Notes: a model not told the origin generated them from the letters alone. Positions 1 to 8,769 are shown, numbered from the stretch's first letter. The stretch is DNA of 64,000 nucleotides from Albidovulum denitrificans (GCF_002973535.1 NZ_PVEP01000003.1:274326-338325), one strand, 5' to 3'. Translations and numbers: made by a program.

Positions 1-255
1 CTCGTCATCAAGGCGCTGGGCTTCGAGCCGGAGGACCTGCCGAAGCTCTGGGGTGTGGACGACCTGACCGTCACCCGCTGGGGTACGATCCGGGCCGATT
101 TCGGCACCCATGCGACCAGCCTGCCGGGCGTCTTCGCCGTGGGCGACATCGTGCGCGGCGCCAGCCTTGTGGTCTGGGCGATCCGCGACGGGCGCGAGGC
201 GGCGGAAAGCGTGCTGGATTACCTCTCCGGGGCCGAGGCGGTCGCGGCGGAATAG
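1..255 (+). CDS. gltD: Glutamate synthase small subunit, C-terminal end (partial)
   Basis: The gene enters from the left edge; only the last 84 residues are present. GltD is the NADPH-oxidising FAD/Fe-S subunit that passes electrons to GltB for glutamate synthesis from glutamine and 2-oxoglutarate in the cytoplasm. The visible part has the FAD-binding C-terminal motif of this family, GVFAVGDIVRGASLVVWAI, followed by the usual helix DGREAAESVLDYL. Reading frame 1 is open from base 1 to the TAG at 253-255. gltB lies 1.3 kb downstream on the same strand, with two small genes between, which supports the assignment. Confidence 0.93.
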   Translation, partial: LVIKALGFEPEDLPKLWGVDDLTVTRWGTIRADFGTHATSLPGVFAVGDIVRGASLVVWAIRDGREAAESVLDYLSGAEAVAAE

Positions 256-384
256 GCGGTAGGGACGGCGTCGGACCCGTATCGTGCATCTGTAGGGTTT
301 GTGTAGCTACAGGCGCAGGGGCGGCGAAAGCGCCGGAAAGACGGGATGGTCAGCAATGCTGACCCGGATTGGAAAGGACGTCCG

Positions 385-1101
385 ATGGCGATCGCGACAC
401 GCATCCTTCTGGCAGGCGCCGCCCTGGCGGGCCTTGCGGGCGCCCCGGCGCTGGCGGCGGGCAAGTTCCGCGCGCCGGAGGGCTGCACAGTCTATCAGAC
501 CGTCCAGCTTCACAACTGCCAGGTGGCGCAGCTTTACCGCTGCGATGGCGACGCGGCGGGCGATCAGTGGACGCTTTACAGCGATGGCCAAGGGCCGTTC
601 TACCTGAGCCGTATCGACGCCGAGACGCGTTGGGTCGACAGCTATGACCTGACAACCGGAGAGCGCGACCAGATCGCCGAGGAAGCTGACCCGGCCTCAT
701 TCTCCACCCTGCTGGAGACCGGGCGGGACAGCTATGACTTCACCACGAAAAGCAACTCCGGCGAGGTACGGCGCTATCACGGCTTTGACGAGTTGACCGG
801 CAAGACGGTGGTGATCGACGGCATTACGCTGGACCAGACGCGGTTCGAACTGACGGCAGAGGGCGCGGATGGCGAACGGATTTATCATCGGTCCGGGGCG
901 CAGTTCATCCAGCGCGACTGGCGCGTGTTCTTCGCCGACCGGGAGGTGTTCGAAGGCAGTGATGGCGACCGGCGCGAGATGGCCGAGGGGCCGGTGACCT
1001 TCGCCGCGCCGGACACGCCGGGCTATCTGGCGGCGGAACCGGAATATGACTGCAATTCGCAGATGACGGATGCGATGCCCCTGCCCGGCGGTGCGTCATG
1101 A
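385..1101 (+). CDS. Predicted exported protein of unknown function
   Basis: I do not recognise the family. The protein is 238 residues from the ATG at 385, chosen because GGAAAGGA lies just upstream and because it starts a clean signal peptide (MAIATRILLAGAALAGLAG, cleavage probably after ALAA). The mature part is rich in Asp, Glu, Tyr and Thr and has four Cys (GCTVY, HNCQV, YRCDG near the N-terminus and YDCNS near the C-terminus), consistent with disulfides in the periplasm. It sits between gltD and gltB and overlaps the next gene by 4 bases (ATGA), so it is probably co-transcribed with the glutamate synthase genes. No function can be inferred from this alone. Confidence 0.85.
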   Translation: MAIATRILLAGAALAGLAGAPALAAGKFRAPEGCTVYQTVQLHNCQVAQLYRCDGDAAGDQWTLYSDGQGPFYLSRIDAETRWVDSYDLTTGERDQIAEEADPASFSTLLETGRDSYDFTTKSNSGEVRRYHGFDELTGKTVVIDGITLDQTRFELTAEGADGERIYHRSGAQFIQRDWRVFFADREVFEGSDGDRREMAEGPVTFAAPDTPGYLAAEPEYDCNSQMTDAMPLPGGAS

Positions 1102-1541
1102 CGGCGCTGCCCCCCATCTCCGGCGCCTGCCTTTGCGGCGCGGTCACGGTGACGATGGTCCCTGCCGCGGCTGAGGTCCATGCCTGCCATTGCGGTCAGT
1201 GCCGCCGCTGGACCGGCAGCGCGTTCCTTGAGATCGACGCGGCCCCCGGCACGCTTGAGGCCAAAGGTCCGGTCGTCGCCTTCGCCTCGTCGGACTGGGC
1301 GGAGCGGGCGCATTGCGGCGCCTGTGGATCGCCGCTCTGGTATCGGCTCACCCAGCCGGGGGCGGATACCCACGCCGTCTCGGCCGGGCTGTTCGAAAAT
1401 GCGGCGGGCTTCCCGCTGACCAAAGAGATCTATGTCGACCGCAAGCCCGAGGGCTACGCCTTCGCGGGCGATCACCGGCGGATGACCGAAGCGGAATTCC
1501 TGGCGTCGATTGGCGTCAGCGCAGAAGGAGAAGGCCAATGA
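1098..1541 (+). CDS. GFA family zinc-binding protein (Gfa/CENP-V fold)
   Basis: The 147-residue protein carries the Cys pattern of the GFA family: GACLCGAVTV near the N-terminus, HACHCGQCRRWTGSAF, then HCGACGSPLWYR, which together would bind zinc. The family is named for glutathione-dependent formaldehyde-activating enzyme, but most members have no proven activity, so I name only the fold. It overlaps the preceding gene by 4 bases and its stop overlaps the gltB start (ATGA at 1538-1541), so translation of the three is probably coupled. A role in glutamate metabolism is not implied by the family. Confidence 0.9.
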   Translation: MTALPPISGACLCGAVTVTMVPAAAEVHACHCGQCRRWTGSAFLEIDAAPGTLEAKGPVVAFASSDWAERAHCGACGSPLWYRLTQPGADTHAVSAGLFENAAGFPLTKEIYVDRKPEGYAFAGDHRRMTEAEFLASIGVSAEGEGQ

Positions 1542-4500
1542 CCGGGTTTGACCAGAACTGGGTGGCAATCGAGGAAACCAACCGCGCCTGGATGGCGGAG
1601 AACGGTCTTTATCGCGCCGAGGATGAGCATTCCTCCTGCGGGGTCGGGCTTGTCGTCGCGATCAACGGGAAAGCCAGCCGCAAGGTGGTGGAGCATGGGA
1701 TCGACGCGCTGAAAGCGGTCTGGCACCGGGGCGCGGTCGATGCCGATGGCAAGACCGGCGACGGCGCGGGCATCCATGTGCAGATCCCGGTCAAGTTCTT
1801 CTACGACCAGATCCGCCGCACCGGGCATGAGCCGGACATGAAGGCGCTGGTCGCCGTGGGTCAGGTCTTCCTGCCGCGCACCGATTTCGGCGCGCAGGAG
1901 GCCTGCCGGACCATCGTCGAGACGGAAGTCCTGCGCGCGGGCTATTACATCTATGGCTGGCGCCATGTGCCGGTGAATACCGAGGTGCTGGGCGAGAAGG
2001 CCAACGCGACCCGGCCGGAGATCGAGCAGATCCTGATCAAGAACTCCAAGGGGACGGATGAGGAAACGTTCGAGCGCGAGCTTTACGTCATCCGCCGCCG
2101 GATCGAAAAGGCCGCCGCCGCCGCGGGCATCTCGGGGATGTATCTTTGCACGCTGTCCTGCCGGTCGATCATCTACAAGGGCATGATGCTGGCCGAGCAG
2201 GTGGCGGAGTTCTATCCCGACCTGAAGGACGAACGGTTCGAAAGCGCCTTTGCGATCTATCATCAGCGTTATTCGACCAATACCTTCCCGCAATGGTGGC
2301 TGGCGCAGCCCTTCCGCATGCTCGCCCATAACGGCGAGATCAACACGCTGAAGGGCAACCTGAACTGGATGAAAAGCCATGAGATCCGCATGGCATCGTC
2401 GACCTTTGGCGATCAGGCGGGCGACATCAAGCCGATCGTGCCGCAGGGGTCTTCGGACAGCGCCGCGCTGGATGCGGTGTTCGAGGTTCTGGTGCGCGCA
2501 GGACGTTCCGCGCCGATGGCCAAGACCATGATGGTGCCGGAAGCCTGGTCCAAGTCGGCGGTTGAGATGCCGCAGGCCTGGCAGGACATGTATGCCTATT
2601 GCAACGCGGTGATGGAGCCGTGGGACGGGCCGGCGGCGCTGGCCATGACCGACGGGCGCTGGGTCTGCGGCGGGCTTGACCGCAACGGGCTGCGCCCCCT
2701 GCGCTATGTCGTCACCGGCGACGGTCTTCTGGTCGCGGGGTCCGAGGCCGGGATGGTCCCGGTGGATGAGGCCGTGGTGCGCGAGAAGGGCGCCCTTGGG
2801 CCGGGTCAGATGATCGCCGTCGACATGAAAGAGGGCAAGCTTTACCACGACGCCGGGATCAAGGACAAACTCTCGGCCGCGCAGCCCTATGCCGACTGGA
2901 TCGAGAAGGTCGTCGATCTGAACGCGATCATGCGCGACGTGCCGGAAAAATCGCTGTTCGAGGGGCCGGAGCTGCGCAAGCGGCAGGTCGCGGCGGGTTT
3001 CTCGCTGGAACTGCTGGAACAGGTGCTGGCGCCGATGGCCGAGGACGGCAAGGAAGCCATCGCCTCGATGGGTGACGACACGCCGCCCGCGGTTCTGTCG
3101 TCGGTCTACCGGCCGCTGTCGCATTTCTTCCGGCAGAACTTCAGCCAGGTCACCAACCCGCCCATCGACAGCTTGCGCGAAAGCCGGGTGATGAGCCTGA
3201 AAACGCGGTTCGGCAACCTCAAGAACGTGCTGGACGAAGACAGCAGCCAGACGGAGATTCTGGTGCTGGAAAGCCCGTTTATCGCGAATGCCGAATTCGA
3301 CGAGATGGTGCGCCAGTTCAGCGGCAATGTCGCCATCATCGACTGCACCTTCGCCACCGATGGCGAGCCGGAGGCGCTGCGCCTTGGGCTTGAGCGTATC
3401 CGGGCCGAGGCGGAAGATGCCGTGCGGTCGGGTGCGGGCCACCTTGTCCTGACGGATGAACATCAGGGCGCGGAAAAGGTCGCGATGCCGATGATCCTTG
3501 CGACCTCGGCGGTGCATAGCTGGCTGACGCGCAAGGGGCTTCGGACCTTCTGTTCGGTCAACGTGCGGTCGGCCGAATGCGTCGATCCGCATTATTTCGC
3601 CGTGCTGATCGGCTGCGGGGCGACGACGGTCAACGCCTATCTGGCGCAGGACAGCATCGCCGACCGCATCCGCCGCGGCCTGATCGAGGGCAGCCTGATC
3701 GACGCCATGCGCCGCTATCGCGACGCGGTCGATGCGGGGCTTTTGAAGATCATGTCGAAGATGGGGATTTCGGTCATCTCCTCCTATCGCGGCGGTCTGA
3801 ACTTTGAGGCGGTGGGCCTGAGCCGGGCCATGGTGGCGGAATATTTCCCCGGCATGCATTCCCGTATCTCCGGTATCGGCCTGTCGGGCATTCAGTTGAA
3901 GCTGGAAGAGGTGCATGGGCGCGGCTGGACCGCCGGGACCGATATTCTGCCGGTGGGCGGTTTCTACAAATCGCGCCGGTCGGGGGAAAAGCACGCCTGG
4001 GAAGCGCAGACGATGCATCTTCTGCAATCGGCCTGCGACCGGGCGTCCTATGACCTGTGGAAGCAGTATTCGGCCGCGATGCGGGCCAATCCGCCGATCC
4101 ATATCCGCGACCTGCTGGACATCAAGCCGCTGGGCCGTCCGGTGCCGATCGAGGAGGTGGAAAGCATCACCTCAATCCGCAAGCGGTTCGTGACGCCGGG
4201 GATGTCGCTTGGCGCGCTGTCGCCCGAGGCGCACAAGACGCTGAACATCGCCATGAACCGCATCGGCGCCAAGTCCGACAGCGGCGAGGGCGGCGAGGAC
4301 CCGGCGCATTTCCTGCCGGAACCGAACGGCGACAACCCGTCGGCGAAGATCAAGCAGGTGGCGTCGGGGCGCTTCGGCGTGACGGCGGAATATCTGAACG
4401 CCTGCGAGGAGCTGGAAATCAAGGTCGCGCAGGGCGCCAAGCCCGGCGAGGGCGGACAGTTGCCCGGCATGAAGGTGACGAAGCTGATCGCGCGGCTGCG

Positions 4501-6076
4501 CCATTCGACGCCGGGGGTGACGCTGATCTCCCCCCCGCCGCACCACGATATTTACAGTATCGAGGACCTCGCGCAGCTGATCTACGACCTCAAGCAGATC
4601 AACCCGCGCGCCAAGGTGACGGTGAAGCTGGTGGCATCTTCCGGCGTCGGCACGATTGCGGCCGGTGTGGCGAAGGCCAAGGCGGATGTGATCCTGATCT
4701 CCGGCCATAACGGTGGCACCGGCGCGTCGCCCGCGACGTCGATCAAATTCGCGGGCCTGCCGTGGGAAATGGGGCTGACCGAGGCGCATCAGGTTCTGGC
4801 GATGAACAAGCTGCGCGACCGGATCACGCTGCGCACCGATGGCGGGCTGCGGACCGGGCGCGACATCGTCATCGCGGCAATGATGGGGGCCGAGGAATAC
4901 GGCATCGGCACCGCCGCGCTGATCGCCATGGGCTGCATCATGGTGCGCCAGTGCCAGTCGAACACCTGCCCGGTGGGCGTCTGCACGCAGGACGAAAAGC
5001 TGCGCGCCAAGTTCACCGGCAATGCCGACAAGGTCGTGAACCTCATCACCTTCTACGCGCAGGAGGTGCGCGAACTGCTTGCCAATATCGGCGCGCGGAG
5101 CCTGGATGAGGTGATCGGGCGGGCCGATCTTCTGACCCAGGTCAGCCGGGGGGCGGCGCATCTTGACGACCTCGACCTCAACCCGCTGCTGATCACCGTC
5201 GATGGCGCGGACCGGATCGTCTATGACCGTTCGAAGCCGCGCAACGCGGTGCCGGATACCCTTGATGCCGAGATCATCAAGGACGGCCACCGCTTCTTCG
5301 AGGATGGCGAAAAGATGCAGCTGTCCTATGCCGTGCGGAACACCCACCGCACCATCGGCACGCGCGCATCCAGCCTGATCGTCAAGAAGTTCGGGATGCG
5401 GAACAGCCTGCAACCGGACCACCTGACGGTGAAGCTCTCGGGCTCCTGCGGGCAATCGCTTGGCGCCTTTGCCGCGCCGGGGCTGAAGCTTGAGGTGTCG
5501 GGCGATGCCAACGACTATGTCGGCAAGGGCCTGTCGGGCGGAATGATCGTCGTGCGTCCGCCGATGGTGTCGCCACTGACGGCATCGGCCAACACGATCA
5601 TCGGCAACACCGTGCTTTACGGCGCGACCGACGGCCATCTTTTCGCCGCCGGCCGCGCGGGGGAACGGTTTGCGGTTCGCAACTCCGGCGCGAAGGTGGT
5701 GATCGAGGGCTGCGGTTCGAACGGGTGCGAATACATGACCGGCGGTGTCGCGGTCATCCTTGGCCGGATCGGGGCGAACTTCGGCGCCGGCATGACCGGC
5801 GGCATGGCCTATATCCATGACCCCGACGGGACGGCCGAAGAGCTGATGAACCTTGAGACGCTGGTCACCTGCGCGGTCACTGTGCCGCATTGGGAAGCCG
5901 AGCTGAAGGGTCTGATCGAGCGTCACGCGGCAGAGACCGGCAGCCTCAAAGCCAGGCAAATCCTGACCGACTGGGCCGAGGAGCGGGCGAATTTCATTCA
6001 GGTCTGCCCGAAGGAAATGATGCCGCATCTGGCCCACCCCCTCAGCCGCGACAGGGAAGCGGTTCCGGCGGAATAA
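1538..6076 (+). CDS. gltB: Glutamate synthase large subunit
   Basis: This 1,512-residue protein is the large subunit of NADPH-dependent glutamate synthase (GOGAT), which transfers the amide nitrogen of glutamine to 2-oxoglutarate. I start it at the ATG at 1538, overlapping the preceding stop; this leaves a 33-residue propeptide before Cys34 (SSCGVGLVV), the expected N-terminal nucleophile of a class II glutaminase. The glutaminase domain contains RYSTNTFPQWWLAQPF and HNGEINT. The FMN domain has GEGGEDPAHF and SGHNGGTGASP, and the 3Fe-4S ligands appear in CIMVRQCQSNTCPVGVC. The C-terminal beta-helix domain shows repeated GXXGG motifs. Length and domain order are normal. A strong terminator follows immediately. 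Confidence 0.98.
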   Translation: MTGFDQNWVAIEETNRAWMAENGLYRAEDEHSSCGVGLVVAINGKASRKVVEHGIDALKAVWHRGAVDADGKTGDGAGIHVQIPVKFFYDQIRRTGHEPDMKALVAVGQVFLPRTDFGAQEACRTIVETEVLRAGYYIYGWRHVPVNTEVLGEKANATRPEIEQILIKNSKGTDEETFERELYVIRRRIEKAAAAAGISGMYLCTLSCRSIIYKGMMLAEQVAEFYPDLKDERFESAFAIYHQRYSTNTFPQWWLAQPFRMLAHNGEINTLKGNLNWMKSHEIRMASSTFGDQAGDIKPIVPQGSSDSAALDAVFEVLVRAGRSAPMAKTMMVPEAWSKSAVEMPQAWQDMYAYCNAVMEPWDGPAALAMTDGRWVCGGLDRNGLRPLRYVVTGDGLLVAGSEAGMVPVDEAVVREKGALGPGQMIAVDMKEGKLYHDAGIKDKLSAAQPYADWIEKVVDLNAIMRDVPEKSLFEGPELRKRQVAAGFSLELLEQVLAPMAEDGKEAIASMGDDTPPAVLSSVYRPLSHFFRQNFSQVTNPPIDSLRESRVMSLKTRFGNLKNVLDEDSSQTEILVLESPFIANAEFDEMVRQFSGNVAIIDCTFATDGEPEALRLGLERIRAEAEDAVRSGAGHLVLTDEHQGAEKVAMPMILATSAVHSWLTRKGLRTFCSVNVRSAECVDPHYFAVLIGCGATTVNAYLAQDSIADRIRRGLIEGSLIDAMRRYRDAVDAGLLKIMSKMGISVISSYRGGLNFEAVGLSRAMVAEYFPGMHSRISGIGLSGIQLKLEEVHGRGWTAGTDILPVGGFYKSRRSGEKHAWEAQTMHLLQSACDRASYDLWKQYSAAMRANPPIHIRDLLDIKPLGRPVPIEEVESITSIRKRFVTPGMSLGALSPEAHKTLNIAMNRIGAKSDSGEGGEDPAHFLPEPNGDNPSAKIKQVASGRFGVTAEYLNACEELEIKVAQGAKPGEGGQLPGMKVTKLIARLRHSTPGVTLISPPPHHDIYSIEDLAQLIYDLKQINPRAKVTVKLVASSGVGTIAAGVAKAKADVILISGHNGGTGASPATSIKFAGLPWEMGLTEAHQVLAMNKLRDRITLRTDGGLRTGRDIVIAAMMGAEEYGIGTAALIAMGCIMVRQCQSNTCPVGVCTQDEKLRAKFTGNADKVVNLITFYAQEVRELLANIGARSLDEVIGRADLLTQVSRGAAHLDDLDLNPLLITVDGADRIVYDRSKPRNAVPDTLDAEIIKDGHRFFEDGEKMQLSYAVRNTHRTIGTRASSLIVKKFGMRNSLQPDHLTVKLSGSCGQSLGAFAAPGLKLEVSGDANDYVGKGLSGGMIVVRPPMVSPLTASANTIIGNTVLYGATDGHLFAAGRAGERFAVRNSGAKVVIEGCGSNGCEYMTGGVAVILGRIGANFGAGMTGGMAYIHDPDGTAEELMNLETLVTCAVTVPHWEAELKGLIERHAAETGSLKARQILTDWAEERANFIQVCPKEMMPHLAHPLSRDREAVPAE

Positions 6077-6096
6077 AAACCGCCCCGCGCGACACG

Positions 6097-6136
6097 GAAC
6101 GGCCCCGCCAGTCATCTGCGGGGCCGTTCACTTTTT
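6097..6136 (+). terminator. Rho-independent terminator after gltB
   Basis: Perfect 12-base arms (6097-6108 and 6118-6129, GAACGGCCCCGC and its complement) enclose a 9-base loop, followed by a T-run at 6132-6136. It lies 20 bases after the gltB stop and separates the glutamate synthase genes from the Hint-domain region. Confidence 0.9.
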
Positions 6137-6169
6137 GGTCTTACTTTTTTCATTCAATCAGCAGCAAAG

Positions 6170-6183
6170 GCTGTTACAACAGC
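6170..6183. promoter_or_regulatory. Short palindrome upstream of the first Hint gene
   Basis: GCTGTT and AACAGC form a perfect inverted repeat with a 2-base spacer, 23 bases before the ATG at 6206, in a locally AT-rich stretch. It could be an operator or part of a 5' leader hairpin. No clear promoter hexamers were recognised around it. Confidence 0.35.
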
Positions 6184-6205
6184 TGCGTGTAAAAACGAGC
6201 TTACG

Positions 6206-7129
6206 ATGCCACAGACCTATATCGACCAGTTCTTCTACATGGACCCCGGCAGCGCGCCCCCCGGAGGCACGTCGCTGACCGTGCAGAAGGTGAACTTCAC
6301 CGACAGCGATGATGACGGGTTCATCGGCACCGCGACGGGGGATACGTTCAACGGCGCGCAGGTGATGAATGTCTGGGTCGGGGATACGATCACCGTCATC
6401 ATGGGCGGCTCGACCGTCACCATCACCGGGGTGACGCTTTATGTCGATGACGGCGCAGGCGGAACCTATGCGGTCTTTACGCCCACCGACGGCACAGTGC
6501 TTCAGGACGCAACCTTCCAGTCCTCCACCTGGGTCAATACCTCCACCCAGACGCCGGTCAGCAATTTCGGCCCGCCCTGTTTCACGCCCGGCACGCTGAT
6601 CCGGGTCCCGGGCGGCGAAGTCGCGGTCGAGACGCTGGTCCCCGGCGACCTGGTCGAAACGCTCGACCACGGGGCGCAGCCCTTGCGCTGGGTCGGGCGG
6701 CGGACGGTCGAGGGGCGCGGCGATCTTGCCCCGGTGGCGATTGCGGCGGGGACGCTGGACAACCTGCGCGACCTGCGGGTTTCGCCGCAGCATAGGATGC
6801 TGTTCACCGGCTGGCGGGCCGAGCTTTGCACCGGCCAGGCCGAGGTTCTGGTGGCCGCGAAACACCTTGTCGGCCAGCCCGGCATCACCCGCGCGCCGGT
6901 GGATGAGGTGGACTATATCCACCTGCTTTTCGACCGGCATGAGATCATCTTTGCCGAGAATACCCCGACCGAAAGCTTCTATCCGGGCAGCGAGATCCTT
7001 GCCGCCGACCGGGCGATGTTCAATGAGGTGGTGCGCATCTTCCCCGAGATCCTGCGCATCCGGGCCGAGGGCGCGCCCGTGGCACGGCGGATCGGCCAGC
7101 GCCATGAGGATCGTCTGATCGCCTCCTGA
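6206..7129 (+). CDS. Hint-domain (Hedgehog/intein-like) protein, copy 1
   Basis: The 307-residue protein has an N-terminal part of about 120 residues rich in Asp, Gly and Thr (for example FTDSDDDGFIGTATGDTF), typical of beta-rich secreted proteins, then a Hint_2-type domain. The domain opens at Cys125 (PPCFTPGTLI), has VPGDLVETLDHG and SPQHRMLFTG, and ends near FDRHEIIFAEN. Hint domains can perform N-S acyl shift and self-cleavage at the first Cys; whether this one does is unknown. There is no Sec signal peptide, so export, if any, would be through a type I system. It is clearly paralogous to the gene at 7844, and an HlyC-type acyltransferase lies between them. Confidence 0.85.
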   Translation: MPQTYIDQFFYMDPGSAPPGGTSLTVQKVNFTDSDDDGFIGTATGDTFNGAQVMNVWVGDTITVIMGGSTVTITGVTLYVDDGAGGTYAVFTPTDGTVLQDATFQSSTWVNTSTQTPVSNFGPPCFTPGTLIRVPGGEVAVETLVPGDLVETLDHGAQPLRWVGRRTVEGRGDLAPVAIAAGTLDNLRDLRVSPQHRMLFTGWRAELCTGQAEVLVAAKHLVGQPGITRAPVDEVDYIHLLFDRHEIIFAENTPTESFYPGSEILAADRAMFNEVVRIFPEILRIRAEGAPVARRIGQRHEDRLIAS

Positions 7130-7146
7130 CACTAGGGAAGGTGTAT

Positions 7147-7175
7147 TTGACAGCCTGACCCCCCATCCCTATCAT
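7147..7175 (+). promoter_or_regulatory. Sigma-70-like promoter for the acyltransferase gene
   Basis: TTGACA (7147-7152), a 17-base spacer and TATCAT (7170-7175) make a near-consensus promoter 75 bases before the ATG at 7250. The expected start of transcription falls in or next to a 12-base palindrome at 7176. Confidence 0.7.
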
Positions 7176-7187
7176 CCGGTCGACCGG
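7176..7187. promoter_or_regulatory. Perfect 12-base palindrome at the transcription start
   Basis: CCGGTCGACCGG follows the -10 element with no gap. The position is that of a classical operator, but the sequence is short and GC-rich and could occur by chance in this genome. Confidence 0.4.
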
Positions 7188-7223
7188 GTTGGTGGGGCAT
7201 GGGGTGTCGTTCCGGTCACGCAC

Positions 7224-7244
7224 CCCCTGACTGATGTGCAGGGG
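7224..7244 (+). promoter_or_regulatory. Hairpin covering the acyltransferase ribosome binding site
   Basis: CCCCTG (7224-7229) can pair with CAGGGG (7239-7244). The second arm contains most of the purine-rich ribosome binding site in front of the ATG at 7250, so the stem would mask it in the mRNA. Confidence 0.35.
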
Positions 7245-7249
7245 ACGGA

Positions 7250-7840
7250 ATGCACGAACCGGGGCATTTTGCCGACCGCGCGGCGCGTCATTTCGCCGCC
7301 CTGCGTCAGCGTGACCGGGGCGGGTCCGACCCGAAGCCGCCCTTCCCCGATGGATGGTTCGACCTCGACGCAGGGCTTTACGCCGATTTCGGCGCGATGT
7401 TCTACCTTGCCGCGCTGGTGCCGTTTCACGCCGGGCGCAGCCTTGCCGCCGCCACCTCGACCTTTGAACCGGCGCTGCGACTGGGACAGTATCACATCTT
7501 CCGCTCGGACGGGTTTCCGCGCGCCTTCGTCAGCTGGGCGGGCCTGTCGCCCGAGGTGGAGCGGCGCCTTGCGCTGAAACGGACGCCCCTGCGGGCCGAA
7601 GAGTGGAACGGCGGCCCCTCGGTCTGGCTGATCGACTTCGTCGCGCCCTTTGGCCACATGCGGGAAATCGTCCCGCGCCTGACGGAGAACCCGGCGCTGC
7701 GGCGGCTTCGCGCGCTATGGCTGACCGAGGGCAGCGACAGCTATCGCATCATCGAATGGACCCGTGCCGCCGCCGGGGGCCGGGTGGATGAGAGGGTCTT
7801 TTCGCCCGCCCGTTTCGCCCGCCATCTCGACGAAAGCTGA
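7250..7840 (+). CDS. HlyC/RtxC-family toxin-activating lysine acyltransferase
   Basis: The 196-residue protein matches the HlyC family, which moves a fatty acyl group from acyl-ACP to internal lysines of RTX proteins in the cytoplasm before secretion. It has the family blocks RSDGFPRAFVSWAGL and GPSVWLIDFVAPFGHMREI. The likely catalytic pair is His60 (VPFHAGRS) and Asp129 (LIDFVAPFG), 69 residues apart, the same spacing as His23 and Asp92 of E. coli HlyC as I remember it. The N-terminus is about 37 residues longer than HlyC. It sits between two Hint-domain genes, and no RTX repeat protein or type I exporter is visible in the window, so its substrate is not evident. It starts 3 bases ahead of a 4-base gap to the second Hint gene and is probably co-transcribed with it. 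Confidence 0.85.
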   Translation: MHEPGHFADRAARHFAALRQRDRGGSDPKPPFPDGWFDLDAGLYADFGAMFYLAALVPFHAGRSLAAATSTFEPALRLGQYHIFRSDGFPRAFVSWAGLSPEVERRLALKRTPLRAEEWNGGPSVWLIDFVAPFGHMREIVPRLTENPALRRLRALWLTEGSDSYRIIEWTRAAAGGRVDERVFSPARFARHLDES

Positions 7841-7843
7841 AAC

Positions 7844-8731
7844 ATGGGCGCGCCGAACATCACCGGCACCTTCACCGGCAGCGTGACCGAAGGCAGCGGG
7901 CTTGTCATCGGCGGCAACCTTGACGACGGCAGCGCCAATATCTGGGCCGATACCTGGTCGATCAGCGGGGCGCCCGCCTATGGCATCGCCAGCGTCGATG
8001 CGACCGGGAACTGGACCTATGACCTGAACGACACCAACCCGGTCGTCGCGGCGCTGAACACCGGCGACACGCTGACCGACACCTTCACGGTGCAGCTCAG
8101 CGATGGCGGCGGGACCGATACCCAGGTCATCACGATCACCATCCAGGGTACGACCCCGCCCTGCTTCACCCCCGGCACGCTGATCGCCACGCCGCAGGGC
8201 CAGCGCCCGGTGGAACGGATCGTGCCGGGCGACATGGTCCTGACCCGCGACCACGGCGCACGCACCGTGCTTTGGACCGGGAGGCGGCGGGTCGCGGCAG
8301 AGGGGGACCTTGCCCCGATCGCCATCGCGGCGGGGACACTGGGCAACCGCCGCGAGATCATCGTTTCGCCACAGCACAGGGTCTGTATCGGCGGATGGGC
8401 GGCCGAGCTTCACTGTGGCGCGCCCGAGGTTCTGGTCGCCGCCGCCCATCTGGTCGATGGCAAGACCGTGCGGCGCCTGCCAGGGGGCGAGGTGACCTAT
8501 CTGCACCTGATGTTCGACCGGCATGAGATGATCTGGGCCGAGGGGATGCTGACCGAAAGTTTCTTTCCCGGCGGCGCGGTCGCGGGTGAGATCGCGCGGA
8601 CAGAGGCGGAGTTGCGTCGGCTTTTCGACGATCTGCCCGGTCTGGCGGAAGGCGCCGCCGCCGCCTATTGCGCCACCCGGACCGAGGCGCGGGTTTTGCG
8701 CGCGGCACTGCTGGAAACCGGCGCGGCGTGA
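7844..8731 (+). CDS. VCBS-like plus Hint-domain protein, copy 2
   Basis: The 295-residue protein begins with a domain of about 100 residues resembling a VCBS repeat (GTFTGSVTEGSGLVIGG, VDATGNWTYDLND, DTFTVQLSDGGGTD), a beta-sandwich unit common in secreted adhesins. A Hint_2-type domain follows from Cys107 (PPCFTPGTLIATP), with VPGDMVLTRDHG, SPQHRVCIGG and FDRHEMIWAEG. The Hint part closely parallels that of the gene at 6206, while the N-terminal part differs. No signal peptide is present. It begins 3 bases after the acyltransferase stop, implying co-expression. If these Hint proteins are substrates of the acyltransferase, lysines should lie in reach; this protein has very few. Confidence 0.85.
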   Translation: MGAPNITGTFTGSVTEGSGLVIGGNLDDGSANIWADTWSISGAPAYGIASVDATGNWTYDLNDTNPVVAALNTGDTLTDTFTVQLSDGGGTDTQVITITIQGTTPPCFTPGTLIATPQGQRPVERIVPGDMVLTRDHGARTVLWTGRRRVAAEGDLAPIAIAAGTLGNRREIIVSPQHRVCIGGWAAELHCGAPEVLVAAAHLVDGKTVRRLPGGEVTYLHLMFDRHEMIWAEGMLTESFFPGGAVAGEIARTEAELRRLFDDLPGLAEGAAAAYCATRTEARVLRAALLETGAA

Positions 8732-8769
8732 CTTGACCCTGCGGGGCCGCGCATGGCTAATGTCGGCAA

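Noticed and set aside
1472..6115. Two long minus-strand frames opposite gltB (876 and 647 codons)
   Set aside because: Both mirror the gltB coding sequence and have the Arg/His-rich composition of shadow frames.
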